NCBI GenBank assembly: GCA_937898375.1
Contig: CALEJX010000247.1
Coordinates: 1-14,766 of the forward strand
DNA: 14,766 bases
From: an uncultured Ruminococcus sp.
GTDB lineage: Bacteria > Bacillota > Clostridia > Oscillospirales > Ruminococcaceae
Direction: 5' to 3'
The notes under the pieces: model-generated
The model's database searches: none
What the model was told of the DNA's origin: nothing
The model's input: the letters and a program-made list of their open reading frames with translations, nothing else
Program-made: the position numbers and the translations under genes
In this document: positions 1 to 6,871 of the stretch, one piece after another
Position numbering within the stretch: the stretch's first letter is position 1
Layout: each line of letters begins with the position of its first letter

Positions 1-1
1 A

Positions 2-307
2 ATATTCAGAGATAACACTCAGAAGAAGATATGGGGCAAACAGGTGCTTCTGCTTATCGCTTCTGTTTCAACAGGAAAGAGCATAAACAGAGCTATGGAC
101 TGCCTGAAATACTATAACGGCAACCTTGTAGGAATAGCTTCAATATTCTCCGCTATCAAAGAGAACAACGGCACCGCTATCCACGCCCTTTTCACAGAAA
201 AGGATCTGCCTGATTACATGACATATACATCATCAGAATGCCCAATGTGCAAATCAGGCCAGAAAGTTGACGCTTTGGTAAACAGCTTCGGCTATTCAAA
301 GATATAG
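2..307 (+). CDS. Orotate phosphoribosyltransferase-like protein, C-terminal part (partial)
   Basis: The reading frame is open from the window edge, so the gene begins upstream; only about 101 C-terminal residues are visible. The core reads GKQVLLLIASVSTGKSINRA, the place where type I phosphoribosyltransferases carry the PRPP-binding loop (usually a V-D-D-x-x-T-T-G pattern), followed by a beta-alpha unit and a C-terminal SSECPMCKSGQKVDALVNS motif. From memory, this ending is typical of clostridial proteins annotated as orotate phosphoribosyltransferase, which join orotate and PRPP to make orotidine monophosphate in pyrimidine synthesis. The acidic pair normally ahead of the loop is replaced (IAS instead of VDD), so catalysis on orotate is not certain and another PRTase-fold role is possible. 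A terminator follows about 30 bases after the stop, so this is the last gene of its transcript. Confidence 0.7.
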   Translation: MFRDNTQKKIWGKQVLLLIASVSTGKSINRAMDCLKYYNGNLVGIASIFSAIKENNGTAIHALFTEKDLPDYMTYTSSECPMCKSGQKVDALVNSFGYSKI

Positions 308-337
308 CTTGTAACTTCATTCTCCATAAAATATGTT

Positions 338-374
338 AAAGGGACGGAATTTGACTTCCGCCCCTTTTCCTTTT
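338..374 (+). terminator. Rho-independent terminator of the PRTase gene
   Basis: A 12-base arm (338-349) pairs with 356-367, with one A-C mismatch and a six-base loop. It is followed by TTTTCCTTTT. It lies about 30 bases after the stop codon at 307. Confidence 0.8.
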
Positions 375-392
375 ACCAAAATGTCAAATCAA

Positions 393-415
393 CGGGCGAA
401 CTGTTCGCCCCTACA
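393..415 (-). repeat. Palindromic intergenic repeat, type A (short version)
   Basis: On the minus strand this reads TGTAGGGG followed by the palindrome GGGCGAACTGTTCGCCC and a final G. It is the shortest of five type A copies: the core is two bases shorter than in the copies at 8293, 13029, 14493 and 14676. It sits in the gap between the PRTase terminator and the end of the minus-strand ECF gene. Confidence 0.8.
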
Positions 416-439
416 TATAGACAGCGTATTTACGTCGTT

Positions 440-498
440 TGTAGGAAATCGGCTCAATTTCTGTTTCACAGAAATGCAAATTCACACTTGTTTGAGCC
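440..498 (+). repeat. Nested inverted repeat related to type C elements
   Basis: An outer pair GGCTCAA (451-457) and TTGAGCC (492-498) surrounds an inner palindrome, ATTTCTG/CAGAAAT (457-475). The 22-base stretch 456-477 matches the core of the type C repeats at 3114-3135 and 8380-8401 with small changes. The left end TGTAGG (440-445) also resembles the repeat family's usual end. I read it as a diverged family member. No gene is seen in 308-567. Confidence 0.6.
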
Positions 499-517
499 TT
501 TTCTTTTACCAAAATGT

Positions 518-541
518 GCAAGGGTGACCTGAGGTCGCCCG
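518..541 (+). repeat. Palindromic intergenic repeat, diverged member
   Basis: Bases 522-540 form the near-perfect palindrome GGGTGACCTGAGGTCGCCC, followed by G. The left end GCAAGGG looks like a decayed GTAGGGG. On the minus strand this hairpin lies just after the ECF gene stop and is followed by TTGCACATTTT, so it may also help to end that transcript, although the T-tract is poor. Confidence 0.6.
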
Positions 542-567
542 CTTTGTTTCACCGCTTGACATATACT

Positions 568-1119
568 TTATCCAAACAAATGTGAAAACTTCTTTTTAAG
601 TCCAGCCTTATCAAAAGCAAGACCAAGCACAATAAAAAGTATCGAGCTTGCAAGCACTTGGATACAGTAAGCAGGTGTCTGACCGAAAGCCGAGATTATA
701 GCGCTCTTTGAGAAACCGCCTGCCATGAAAATTCCCTCATAAAGGCTGTAGCATACAACGCATATAACAAGCGCAGGGATAATGCCAAGCAGATTTCTCG
801 GGCATATTATCTTCTCTGTCTTTCTTGAAAAGCAAAGAGCCGTTATCGCCTTTATAACGATAGTTCCCGGAAGCCATACCACAAAGCCGGAAAGTCCGTC
901 TGCAAGACCTGCACCGATAGCGCCTGCCGCTATTGCATAAGGTGTCGGAAGCATTGATGCCGCAAGATAAATAAGTCCGTCGCCTGCGTGTGTGTAGCCT
1001 GCGCCTGTAGGAATGTGAAGCCATGCCGTAAGAACATATATCATGGCCGCAAAAAGACCTGTCACACATATAAGCTGAATGTGCTTTGTTGAATTTTTTA
1101 CCTGAGCTGTTGTACTCAT
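568..1119 (-). CDS. ECF transporter S component, substrate unknown
   Basis: A 183-residue, very hydrophobic protein with about five to six membrane segments (roughly residues 14-36, 47-66, 66-80, 82-98, 110-134 and 150-169). It has the short, glycine-rich style of ECF-type vitamin or metal S components, including GYTHAGDGLIYLAASMLP and GAIGAGLADGLSG. S components bind the substrate in the membrane and use a shared EcfA/A'/T energizing module; no such genes are present here, which is typical of group II ECF systems. I chose the ATG at 1119 because GGAG lies eight bases ahead; an in-frame GTG at 1128 overlaps the ribosome-binding site and is less likely. It lies downstream of pdxST with a 214-base gap containing a repeat, so a link to vitamin B6 or another cofactor is only a guess. 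The family resembles proteins named TIGR04002, recalled from memory. Confidence 0.75.
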   Translation of the reverse strand: MSTTAQVKNSTKHIQLICVTGLFAAMIYVLTAWLHIPTGAGYTHAGDGLIYLAASMLPTPYAIAAGAIGAGLADGLSGFVVWLPGTIVIKAITALCFSRKTEKIICPRNLLGIIPALVICVVCYSLYEGIFMAGGFSKSAIISAFGQTPAYCIQVLASSILFIVLGLAFDKAGLKKKFSHLFG

Positions 1120-1167
1120 TTTTATCACTCCATTTTAATTTTTATCATTTGTCGAAAAATCACATCA

Positions 1168-1200
1168 TGTAGGGGGCGACGCCCTCGGCGTTCCGCTCCC
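1168..1200 (+). repeat. Palindromic intergenic repeat, type D
   Basis: It starts TGTAGGGG like the other family members, then has an inner stem ACGCC/GGCGT with loop CTC, enclosed by an outer stem GGGGGCG/CGCTCCC (one G-T pair, two-base bulge). The first 28 bases have the same length as the type B element at 8106-8133 and share a C-G-y-C-C-T-C-G centre with it. It lies between pdxT and the ECF gene. Confidence 0.7.
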
Positions 1201-1333
1201 ACAAATTTTGATAATCCACAATAAAATTGTGTTTTATTTAAACTATTTGAAATCCCCGTAACGCACTAATGCCTTTCCCCATTTTTCAGAGAAAAGACAT
1301 ATAATGCAATATTTGCGACCGCCCACTATTTTT

Positions 1334-1903
1334 TTATTTTCCGCTTATCATATCAAGGAAATACTGATGAACTGTCCTGTCCTCAGTAAGCTCAGGGTGA
1401 AAAGCCGCCGCAAGCTGGTTTTTATATCTCACCGCAGTGATAAAACCCTCGTGCTTAGAAAGCACCTCACATTCATCATCAAGCACCTTTTCGATATAAG
1501 GCGCTCTTATGAAAACCTGCGTTATCTCCTTGCCTGCAAAATCTTCCTTGCAGGAAAAACTTCCAAGCTGTCTGCCGTAAGCGTTTCTCTTTACCCTCAC
1601 AGGCAGTGTGCAGAAATTCTTTCTGTCATCATTTGAAACTTCCTGCGCCAGAAGTATAAGCCCTGCGCAAGTGCCAAAGCAGTAGCCGCCGTTTTTGATG
1701 TATTCGCTCACAGGCTCAAAAAGCCCAAGCTCTCTTAACAGCTTTCCCATAACAGTGCTTTCGCCCCCTGGGATTATAATGCCGTCAAAGCTGTCATCAA
1801 AATCACGAAGCTGCCTTATCTCTTTTACCTCTGCGCCCAAAGCCGTCAGAGCCTTTTCGTGTTCCGCAAACGCTCCTTGCAGAGCCAGAACTCCGATCTT
1901 CAT
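1334..1903 (-). CDS. pdxT: Pyridoxal 5'-phosphate synthase glutaminase subunit PdxT
   Basis: Class I-type glutamine amidotransferase that hydrolyses glutamine and passes ammonia to PdxS for PLP synthesis (DXP-independent route). The 189-residue length is normal. Visible catalytic elements are the PGGEST motif (residues 45-50), the nucleophile Cys79 in FGTCAGLI, and His169/Glu171 in AFHPELTED, which match the family triad closely (Bacillus subtilis numbering C79, H170, E172). The start at 1903 gives the canonical MKIGVLALQGAFAEH N-terminus; the open frame extends upstream to 1972, but those codons overlap pdxS and look unrelated to the family. Only one base separates the pdxS stop from this ATG, and the ribosome-binding site GAGAGAGG lies inside the end of pdxS, so the two subunits are very likely translated together. 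No clear terminator is seen after the gene. Confidence 0.97.
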   Translation of the reverse strand: MKIGVLALQGAFAEHEKALTALGAEVKEIRQLRDFDDSFDGIIIPGGESTVMGKLLRELGLFEPVSEYIKNGGYCFGTCAGLILLAQEVSNDDRKNFCTLPVRVKRNAYGRQLGSFSCKEDFAGKEITQVFIRAPYIEKVLDDECEVLSKHEGFITAVRYKNQLAAAFHPELTEDRTVHQYFLDMISGK

Positions 1904-1904
1904 A

Positions 1905-2777
1905 TTACTTGCCTCTCTCTGCCATGAGCAGCTCGATCTCCTGCTCGTTGATACCAACCATAGCCTCGCCAAGATCCTCTGAAAGCTCAGCCAGCATCTT
2001 AGGGTCGTTGTAATTTGTTACAGCCTGAACGATAGCTCTTGCTCTCTTTTCAGGATTGCCGGACTTGAATATACCGGAACCAACGAATACGCCCTCTGCG
2101 CCAAGCTGCATCATAAGAGCAGCGTCCGCAGGAGTTGCAACACCGCCTGCTGCAAAGTTTACAACAGGAAGTCTGCCGTTGTCAGCAACATACTTGACAA
2201 GCTGATAATCGACTCTCAAGTCCTTTGCAGCCTGATAAAGCTCGTCCTTTGACATTGAAGTAAGTCTTTTTATCTCGCTCATCATCATTCTCATGTGACG
2301 AACAGCCTGAACAACATCGCCCGTACCAGGCTCGCCCTTTGTTCTTATCATTGAAGCGCCCTCGCTTATACGTCTGAGAGCCTCGCCCAAGTCCTTTGCA
2401 CCGCATACGAAAGGTACTTTGAACTGCGTCTTGTCAATGTGATACTTGTCATCAGCAGGTGAAAGCACTTCGCTCTCATCGATGTAGTCTATCTCGATAG
2501 CTTCGAGTATCTGTGACTCAGCAAAATGACCTATCCTGCACTTTGCCATAACAGGGATAGAAACAGCTTCCTGAATACCCTTTATCATCTTAGGGTCGCT
2601 CATTCTTGAAACGCCGCCTGCGGCTCTTATGTCAGCAGGGATACGCTCCAGCGCCATAACAGCGCAAGCTCCAGCCGCTTCAGCTATCTTTGCCTGCTCA
2701 GGTGTAGTAACGTCCATTATAACGCCGCCCTTTAACATCTGGGCAAGATTTTTATTAAGTTCATACTGTTCGCTCAT
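1905..2777 (-). CDS. pdxS: Pyridoxal 5'-phosphate synthase lyase subunit PdxS
   Basis: The synthase subunit of the PdxST complex: a (beta/alpha)8 barrel, normally arranged as a dodecamer of two hexameric rings, that condenses ribose 5-phosphate, glyceraldehyde 3-phosphate and ammonia into PLP. The protein has 290 residues, the usual family length. Recognisable features are GGVIMDVTTPEQA near the N-terminus with Asp22, Lys79 in VMAKCRIGHF (Schiff base to ribose phosphate), Lys147 in MIRTKGEPGTGD (second Schiff-base lysine), and the phosphate-binding FAAGGVATPADAA and GVFVGSGIF loops. Residues 79 and 147 are each two below the B. subtilis numbers 81 and 149, as expected from a slightly shorter N-terminus. 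The start is supported by GGAGGA seven to eight bases ahead of the ATG. It is first in an operon with pdxT. Confidence 0.98.
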   Translation of the reverse strand: MSEQYELNKNLAQMLKGGVIMDVTTPEQAKIAEAAGACAVMALERIPADIRAAGGVSRMSDPKMIKGIQEAVSIPVMAKCRIGHFAESQILEAIEIDYIDESEVLSPADDKYHIDKTQFKVPFVCGAKDLGEALRRISEGASMIRTKGEPGTGDVVQAVRHMRMMMSEIKRLTSMSKDELYQAAKDLRVDYQLVKYVADNGRLPVVNFAAGGVATPADAALMMQLGAEGVFVGSGIFKSGNPEKRARAIVQAVTNYNDPKMLAELSEDLGEAMVGINEQEIELLMAERGK

Positions 2778-2811
2778 GATATTTTCCTCCGATAAATCAA
2801 ATTCTATCCTT

Positions 2812-2840
2812 ATTTTATACCTCCCGACTATGATTTACAA
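2812..2840 (-). promoter_or_regulatory. Candidate sigma-A promoter of pdxST
   Basis: On the minus strand, TTGTAA (2835-2840) and TAAAAT (2812-2817) are separated by 17 bases, about 35 bases ahead of the pdxS start. The match is fair rather than perfect; TATAAA (2814-2819) is an overlapping alternative -10. No known riboswitch motif is visible in the short leader. Confidence 0.45.
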
Positions 2841-2893
2841 ATGCCGTATCTGCGGACTTTTTTATCCTTCGCTTATTTATTTTGCATAAAACG

Positions 2894-2945
2894 AAAAGGA
2901 GCGTCGCCACCCTGTTTGTGCAACAAAGCAACGTCTGCTCCTTTT
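2894..2945. repeat. Large hairpin between pdxS and the Rrf2 gene, possible bidirectional terminator
   Basis: AAAAGGAGC (2894-2902) pairs with GCTCCTTTT (2937-2945). The 34-base loop contains a small inner hairpin (TTTGT/ACAAA). A-rich and T-rich flanks on either side would allow termination in either direction. No plus-strand gene lies upstream and the Rrf2 transcript already has its own terminator, so its role is unclear; it may be a leftover of a lost gene or a backup terminator. Confidence 0.45.
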
Positions 2946-3040
2946 ATATTTTTACAAAATTTCGACAAAATTAATAATGCACAAAACCAAGCTATCCTAT
3001 AGGCTTTCTTTTGTGCTATAGGTAGAAGATAAAAAGACAT

Positions 3041-3070
3041 AAAAAAGAGCGGTCATAAACAAGACCGCTC
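3041..3070 (-). terminator. Rho-independent terminator of the Rrf2-family regulator gene
   Basis: Read on the minus strand: an eight-base-pair stem GAGCGGTC/GACCGCTC with loop TTGTTTAT, directly followed by TTTTTT. It lies about 120 bases after the stop of the regulator gene, with a type C repeat in between. Confidence 0.85.
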
Positions 3071-3097
3071 CGCTTTGCAAAACATAAATCATCAAAT

Positions 3098-3144
3098 TGT
3101 AGGGGAGCGGCGTAATTTCTGCTTTGCAGAAATGCGACGTCCCG
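3098..3144 (+). repeat. Palindromic intergenic repeat, type C
   Basis: A 47-base element beginning TGTAGGGG and ending CCCG, with a central palindrome ATTTCTGCTTTGCAGAAAT. It is identical at 44 of 47 positions to the element at 8371-8417 in the opposite orientation. It lies between the Rrf2 gene stop and its terminator, so it would be transcribed as part of that 3' untranslated region. Confidence 0.85.
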
Positions 3145-3192
3145 ATACTTCTTTTCCCATAAATGTTACCGAGAAATCACAAGTCCTAATAC

Positions 3193-3627
3193 CTAGATAA
3201 CATAATCATCTACCTTTGCATTTTCCTGATCCACAAGATCCTGCAAAGTGATGCCGTCAACAACATCGTTTATAGCACCATAAAGCTTTTTCCAGACCGT
3301 CAGCGTCGCACAGTTTTCCTGACGAGGACAGGTGTTTTCATCGCCCTCCAAACAAGCCACAGGAGCAAGACTACCCTCCGTGAGCCTTAGTATCATTCCC
3401 ACAGTGTATTCCGCAGGCGCTTTCGCAAGCTTGTATCCGCCACCTGCGCCACGCACGCTCTTTACAAAGCCTGCTCTGCCAAGAATGGATATTATCTGTT
3501 CAAGGTATTTGTCGCTGATATCCTGTCTTTCAGCGATCGCTTTGATAGGCACATATCCGCTCTGCTCATGCAAAGCAAGGTCAAGCATAAGCCTGAGTGC
3601 ATATCTTCCCTTTGTGGATATTTTCAT
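3193..3627 (-). CDS. Rrf2/IscR-family transcriptional regulator with three conserved cysteines
   Basis: A 144-residue protein with the Rrf2 winged-helix fold: the N-terminus MKISTKGRYALRLMLDLA, the helix-turn-helix around residues 26-55 (IKAIAERQDISDKYLEQI) and the wing VRGAGGGYKLAK. Cysteines 92, 100 and 106 (VAC, then TC after seven residues, then NC after five) match the pattern that holds an Fe-S cluster in IscR-type members, so it probably senses iron-sulfur or redox status. Its targets are unknown, because no isc/suf or cysteine genes lie beside it. It is a single-gene unit with a consensus promoter upstream and a terminator downstream. The start is supported by AAAGGA ten bases ahead. 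It is divergent from zapA with a gap of about 205 bases. Autoregulation is common in this family but no clear dyad operator was identified. Confidence 0.9.
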   Translation of the reverse strand: MKISTKGRYALRLMLDLALHEQSGYVPIKAIAERQDISDKYLEQIISILGRAGFVKSVRGAGGGYKLAKAPAEYTVGMILRLTEGSLAPVACLEGDENTCPRQENCATLTVWKKLYGAINDVVDGITLQDLVDQENAKVDDYVI

Positions 3628-3671
3628 CAGCGTCAGATCCTTTCTTAAATCCTATAGAAAATCTATGATTA

Positions 3672-3700
3672 ATTATATAACATATTTGTAAAATTGTCAA
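3672..3700 (-). promoter_or_regulatory. Consensus sigma-A promoter of the Rrf2-family gene
   Basis: On the minus strand, TTGACA (3695-3700) and TATAAT (3672-3677) are both perfect consensus hexamers, 17 bases apart. The -10 lies 44 bases ahead of the start codon. Such an unmodified strong promoter fits a gene whose output is limited by a repressor, possibly itself. Confidence 0.9.
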
Positions 3701-3750
3701 GCAAAAACCGCATAAAAGCGTGTATTAACAAAAAACTTCTTTTTACCCTC

Positions 3751-3779
3751 TTTATTTTTCTCCAAAAGTAGTGTATAAT
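3751..3779 (+). promoter_or_regulatory. Candidate promoter of the zapA operon
   Basis: A perfect -10 TATAAT at 3774-3779 lies 53 bases ahead of zapA. The -35 position, 17 bases upstream, reads TTTATT and is weak, so activity may be modest or need other factors. It is divergent from the Rrf2 promoter with about 50 bases between them, so a regulator bound there could affect both. Confidence 0.55.
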
Positions 3780-3832
3780 ACAATTAAGTATACCAATATC
3801 ACAGCAACGATAATAAAGGGAGGTCAAAAGCT

Positions 3833-4339
3833 ATGAAAAACAAGCTCAAAGTAACTATCTATAACCGTACATACAATCTGCTTTCCGAGGAAACGCAGGA
3901 GTATACGAACAAACTTGCGCAGGTGATAAACGCAAAGATAAAAGGCATGATGAAAAATATCCCTAGCCTTTCCGTTCAGGACGCCGCAGTGCTTACAGCA
4001 CTTGACTGCCTTGACGAGCTTAGCAAAGCAAATCAGAATATCGAGAATATCCGCACCCAGATAAAGGACTATGTTGACGATGCAGGCAGAGCAAGAAGTC
4101 AGGCTGACGAAGCTCAGAAGGAAATAAGAGAGCTTCAGGCAAAAGTCCATGACCTTGAAGAACAGCTGGAAGCACGCACAGTTGTTAAAAGAGAACCTGA
4201 CGACGAAGTTATAAACGCAAACGAGCTTCTCTCGCAGGAGATAAAGAACGCTATCGAAAGACCTGTTCACCCTAACCAGCCTAATAACGGCAATTTTGTT
4301 GGCACAGTGAATTACAGACCCGAGGGAGGAAGCCATTAA
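3833..4339 (+). CDS. zapA: Cell division protein ZapA, with a long C-terminal extension
   Basis: ZapA binds and bundles FtsZ at the division site. The N-terminal head is typical (MKNKLKVTIYNRTYNLLSEE, residues 1-20, then the EYTNKLAQVINAKI helix). It is followed by a helical region with heptad-like spacing (about residues 58-120) suited to coiled-coil dimerization. The protein has 168 residues, whereas short Gram-positive ZapA proteins are about 85; the added C-terminal part is acidic and then polar and proline/asparagine-rich (PVHPNQPNNGN), probably disordered. The ATG is preceded by AAAGGGAGGT at good spacing. The stop overlaps the start of the next gene (TAATG), so this gene and the U32 gene are translationally coupled; this pairing is, from memory, common in Clostridia. 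Confidence 0.88.
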   Translation: MKNKLKVTIYNRTYNLLSEETQEYTNKLAQVINAKIKGMMKNIPSLSVQDAAVLTALDCLDELSKANQNIENIRTQIKDYVDDAGRARSQADEAQKEIRELQAKVHDLEEQLEARTVVKREPDDEVINANELLSQEIKNAIERPVHPNQPNNGNFVGTVNYRPEGGSH

Positions 4340-6411
4340 TGGCTCACAAAGCTGAGATACTTGCCCCCTGCGGTTCTCTTGAAACTCTCGAAGCCGCCCT
4401 TAGAAGCGGCTGTGACGCAGTTTATCTCGGCGGTGAGAAATTCTCCGCCAGACAAAACGCCGCCAATTTCACAGATGAACAGCTGAAAGAAGCCGTAAGG
4501 CTCTGTCATCTGCGAGGCGTAAAGGTCTATCAGGCGATAAACACAGTGATCTTTGACGAACAGCTTGAAGAATGTAAAAAAGCCGTCAAGTTCGCCGCAG
4601 AAATAGGCGTTGACGGACTTATCACACAAGACCTAGCCCTTGTGAAGATATGCCGTGAATGTTGTCCCGACCTTGAATATCACGCTTCCACCCAAATGAC
4701 TATCCACAGCGAAAGCGGCGTGAAAATGGCTAAAAAACTCGGCTTTTCAAGAGCCGTCCTGTCAAGAGAGCTTCCCGAGCATACCATAAAAGACCTCACG
4801 ACCCTCGGTATCGAAACAGAGGTCTTTGTGCATGGCGCACTTTGTATGTCCGTGTCAGGTCAGTGCTATATGAGCGCCCTTATAGGCTCACGAAGCGCAA
4901 ACCGAGGTCTTTGCGCACAGGCGTGCAGACTTCCTGCCCAAGGTGATAAGATAACAAAGGGTCAGGAGCGTTACGCCCTTTCTCTAAAAGATATGTCCTA
5001 TGTTGATAAGCTCCAAAGGCTCGAAAAGGACGGCGTTTCCTCTCTTAAAATAGAGGGCAGGATGAAGCGCCCAGAATATGTTGCAGCGGCAGTTAACTGC
5101 TGTAAAAATTCTCTCGAAAACAAGCCTTATGACCTTAAAGCTTTGGAAGCGGTCTTTTCCCGTGGGGGCTTTACAGACGGCTATTACAACGGCAAGCTAG
5201 GCAGAGAAATGTTCGGCACAAGGCAGAAAGAGGACGTTTCCGCCACCGCCAAAATCCTCCCCGAACTTCACGAGCTTTACCGCAGATGTGAAAAGCGCAC
5301 AAAAGCCTTTTTCACCATAAAGCTTCAGGAAAATTCTCATGCGGAGCTTTCTCTCCGTGACAGCGAGGGAAACGCCGTGACCGTTTACGGTGATATCCCA
5401 CAGAAAGCCTTGAAAAAAGCCTGCGACAGCGACTATGTGAAAAAACAGCTATCCAAACTTGGTGACACCATATACGAGTTCGGAGAACTTGAAGCCGATA
5501 TAGGCAAAGACCTTGCCTACCCAGCTTCCGCCCTTAATGACCTAAGACGGCAGGCGGTAGAAAAGCTTGACCAAAAGCGCATAGACTTTTTCACCCATAC
5601 TGCCGATTTTACCGACAAGGCACTTGCCGATCTTCCCACCCTGCCAAAAGCATATGAGCGCAAAAAAATACGCATTATGCTGTCAAAGCTTTCTCAGCTT
5701 GAGGGCATTGACCTTGACAGTGCAGAGCTTGTGGGCGTGCCAATAGAGATAGCCTTGGAAGCGGCAAAAATCGTGCCAGACAAAAGCAAGCTTATGATAA
5801 TAATGCCACGCTTCACATTTGACGAGAAAGCTCTTTTGGAAAAGCTTTTCGCCGCAAAAGAAGCAGGCATAACAAAAATCCTCGCCATGAATATCGGTCA
5901 CTGCCTTATTGCGAAAGACCTTGGCTTTGAGCTTCACGCAGGCTATCCATTCAATCTCTGCAACTCAGCCGCATTGGACGAGGTAAAAAAGCTAGGTGCA
6001 AAAGACTGCACAGTGTCCTTTGAGCTTAAAGCGGCACAGATAGAAAAGCTAAAGAAGCCGATCGAAATAGGCTTTGTGGCATACGGCAGATTGCCCCTTA
6101 TGCTCACCGCAAACTGCCCAATAAGAAACGATATCGGCTGTAAAAACTGCAAGGGCAGGCTTTTTGACCGCACAGGAAGAGAGTTTCCTGTGAGATGTCC
6201 AAAGGGCAGAGATTGCGCAGAGATACTAAATTCCGATATTTTGTATCTTGCGGACAAGCTCAATGATTTTGACAACGCCGACTATATGGAGCTTCACTTC
6301 TATGAGGAGAACGCCCACAGGATAAACGAGATAATAAAAGCCTATAGGGGCGAAAGGGGCGCAAAGCCTGAAAACGCCACCAACGGATCATACTACAGAG
6401 GAGTTTTATAA
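4339..6411 (+). CDS. U32-family protein (peptidase U32 / RlhA-like RNA hydroxylase)
   Basis: A 690-residue member of the U32 family with the full family signature EVFVHGALCMSVSGQCYMS (residues 161-179). Although named peptidases, several members are iron-sulfur, prephenate-linked hydroxylases acting on RNA (RlhA on 23S rRNA, TrhP on tRNA) or on ubiquinone (UbiU/UbiV). Cys169, Cys176, Cys192 and Cys196 are placed like the cluster ligands of those proteins. The long C-terminal region, with a second cysteine group at residues 593, 601, 604, 620 and 626, and the overall length match RlhA-type proteins (about 650 residues) better than the shorter TrhP. I therefore favour an RNA hydroxylation role, without proof. 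The start overlaps the zapA stop and is preceded by GGGAGGA. One base separates its stop from the dUTPase start. Confidence 0.85.
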   Translation: MAHKAEILAPCGSLETLEAALRSGCDAVYLGGEKFSARQNAANFTDEQLKEAVRLCHLRGVKVYQAINTVIFDEQLEECKKAVKFAAEIGVDGLITQDLALVKICRECCPDLEYHASTQMTIHSESGVKMAKKLGFSRAVLSRELPEHTIKDLTTLGIETEVFVHGALCMSVSGQCYMSALIGSRSANRGLCAQACRLPAQGDKITKGQERYALSLKDMSYVDKLQRLEKDGVSSLKIEGRMKRPEYVAAAVNCCKNSLENKPYDLKALEAVFSRGGFTDGYYNGKLGREMFGTRQKEDVSATAKILPELHELYRRCEKRTKAFFTIKLQENSHAELSLRDSEGNAVTVYGDIPQKALKKACDSDYVKKQLSKLGDTIYEFGELEADIGKDLAYPASALNDLRRQAVEKLDQKRIDFFTHTADFTDKALADLPTLPKAYERKKIRIMLSKLSQLEGIDLDSAELVGVPIEIALEAAKIVPDKSKLMIIMPRFTFDEKALLEKLFAAKEAGITKILAMNIGHCLIAKDLGFELHAGYPFNLCNSAALDEVKKLGAKDCTVSFELKAAQIEKLKKPIEIGFVAYGRLPLMLTANCPIRNDIGCKNCKGRLFDRTGREFPVRCPKGRDCAEILNSDILYLADKLNDFDNADYMELHFYEENAHRINEIIKAYRGERGAKPENATNGSYYRGVL

Positions 6412-6412
6412 A

Positions 6413-6853
6413 ATGAAATTACTAATTAAAAAGCTTAATGAAAGCGCAGTTATCCCTGCAAGACAAACTGAATACAGCGCAGGCTATGACCTTTGCGCCT
6501 GCACAGACGCACCTGTTACCATAAAAGCAGGTCAGACCGAGAAGATACACACAGGCATATCAGCCGAAGTTCAGGGTGAGAAAAACTGCGTTCTTCTTAT
6601 CTATGCAAGAAGCTCCCTCGCATCAAAGTTCGGCATTGCCCCTGCAAACTGCGTGGGCGTTGTGGATTGGGACTACAGAGGTGAGATAATCTGCGCTCTC
6701 CACAACAGCTCAGACAAAGACTATACCATAAACAGAGGCGACAGGATAGCACAGCTCGTGATAACCCCTGTTTTCACTCCAGAAGTAGAAGAAGTGACAG
6801 AGCTTTCTGATACAGAGCGTGGGGCAGGCGGCTTTGGCTCAACAGGCAAATAG
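6413..6853 (+). CDS. dut: Deoxyuridine 5'-triphosphate nucleotidohydrolase (dUTPase)
   Basis: Trimeric dUTPase that converts dUTP to dUMP and pyrophosphate, keeping uracil out of DNA and feeding thymidylate synthesis. All five family motifs are present in order in 146 residues: AGYDLCA (motif 1), ARSSLASKFGI (2), GVVDWDYRGEI (3, with the catalytic Asp and the sugar-discriminating Tyr), RGDRIAQLVI (4) and RGAGGFGSTG (5, the flexible C-terminal arm). Motif 3 has VVDWDYRG where VIDSDYRG-like sequence is usual, a mild change. The gene starts one base after the U32 stop, with GAGGAG inside the end of the previous gene, so it belongs to the same operon. Confidence 0.97.
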   Translation: MKLLIKKLNESAVIPARQTEYSAGYDLCACTDAPVTIKAGQTEKIHTGISAEVQGEKNCVLLIYARSSLASKFGIAPANCVGVVDWDYRGEIICALHNSSDKDYTINRGDRIAQLVITPVFTPEVEEVTELSDTERGAGGFGSTGK

Positions 6854-6871
6854 AAATGGTGAAAACTGCAC

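Noticed and set aside
333..527. Small plus-strand open frame after the PRTase terminator
   Set aside because: It overlaps the terminator hairpin and two palindromic repeats, with no ribosome-binding site.
1120..1333. Riboswitch ahead of the ECF transporter gene
   Set aside because: I looked for TPP, THF, preQ1 and similar core motifs and found none; the gap holds a type D repeat and an unremarkable AT-rich stretch.
1304..1636. Plus-strand open frame opposite pdxT
   Set aside because: It lies antisense to a clearly conserved gene, and its translation shows no recognisable domain.
1904..1972. Upstream extension of pdxT
   Set aside because: The added residues overlap pdxS in another frame and do not resemble PdxT. 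The start at 1903 gives the canonical N-terminus and has a good ribosome-binding site.
4339..6411. Collagenase or protease role for the U32 protein
   Set aside because: The cysteine layout matches iron-sulfur hydroxylase members, and no secretion signal is seen at the N-terminus, so a secreted protease is not supported.
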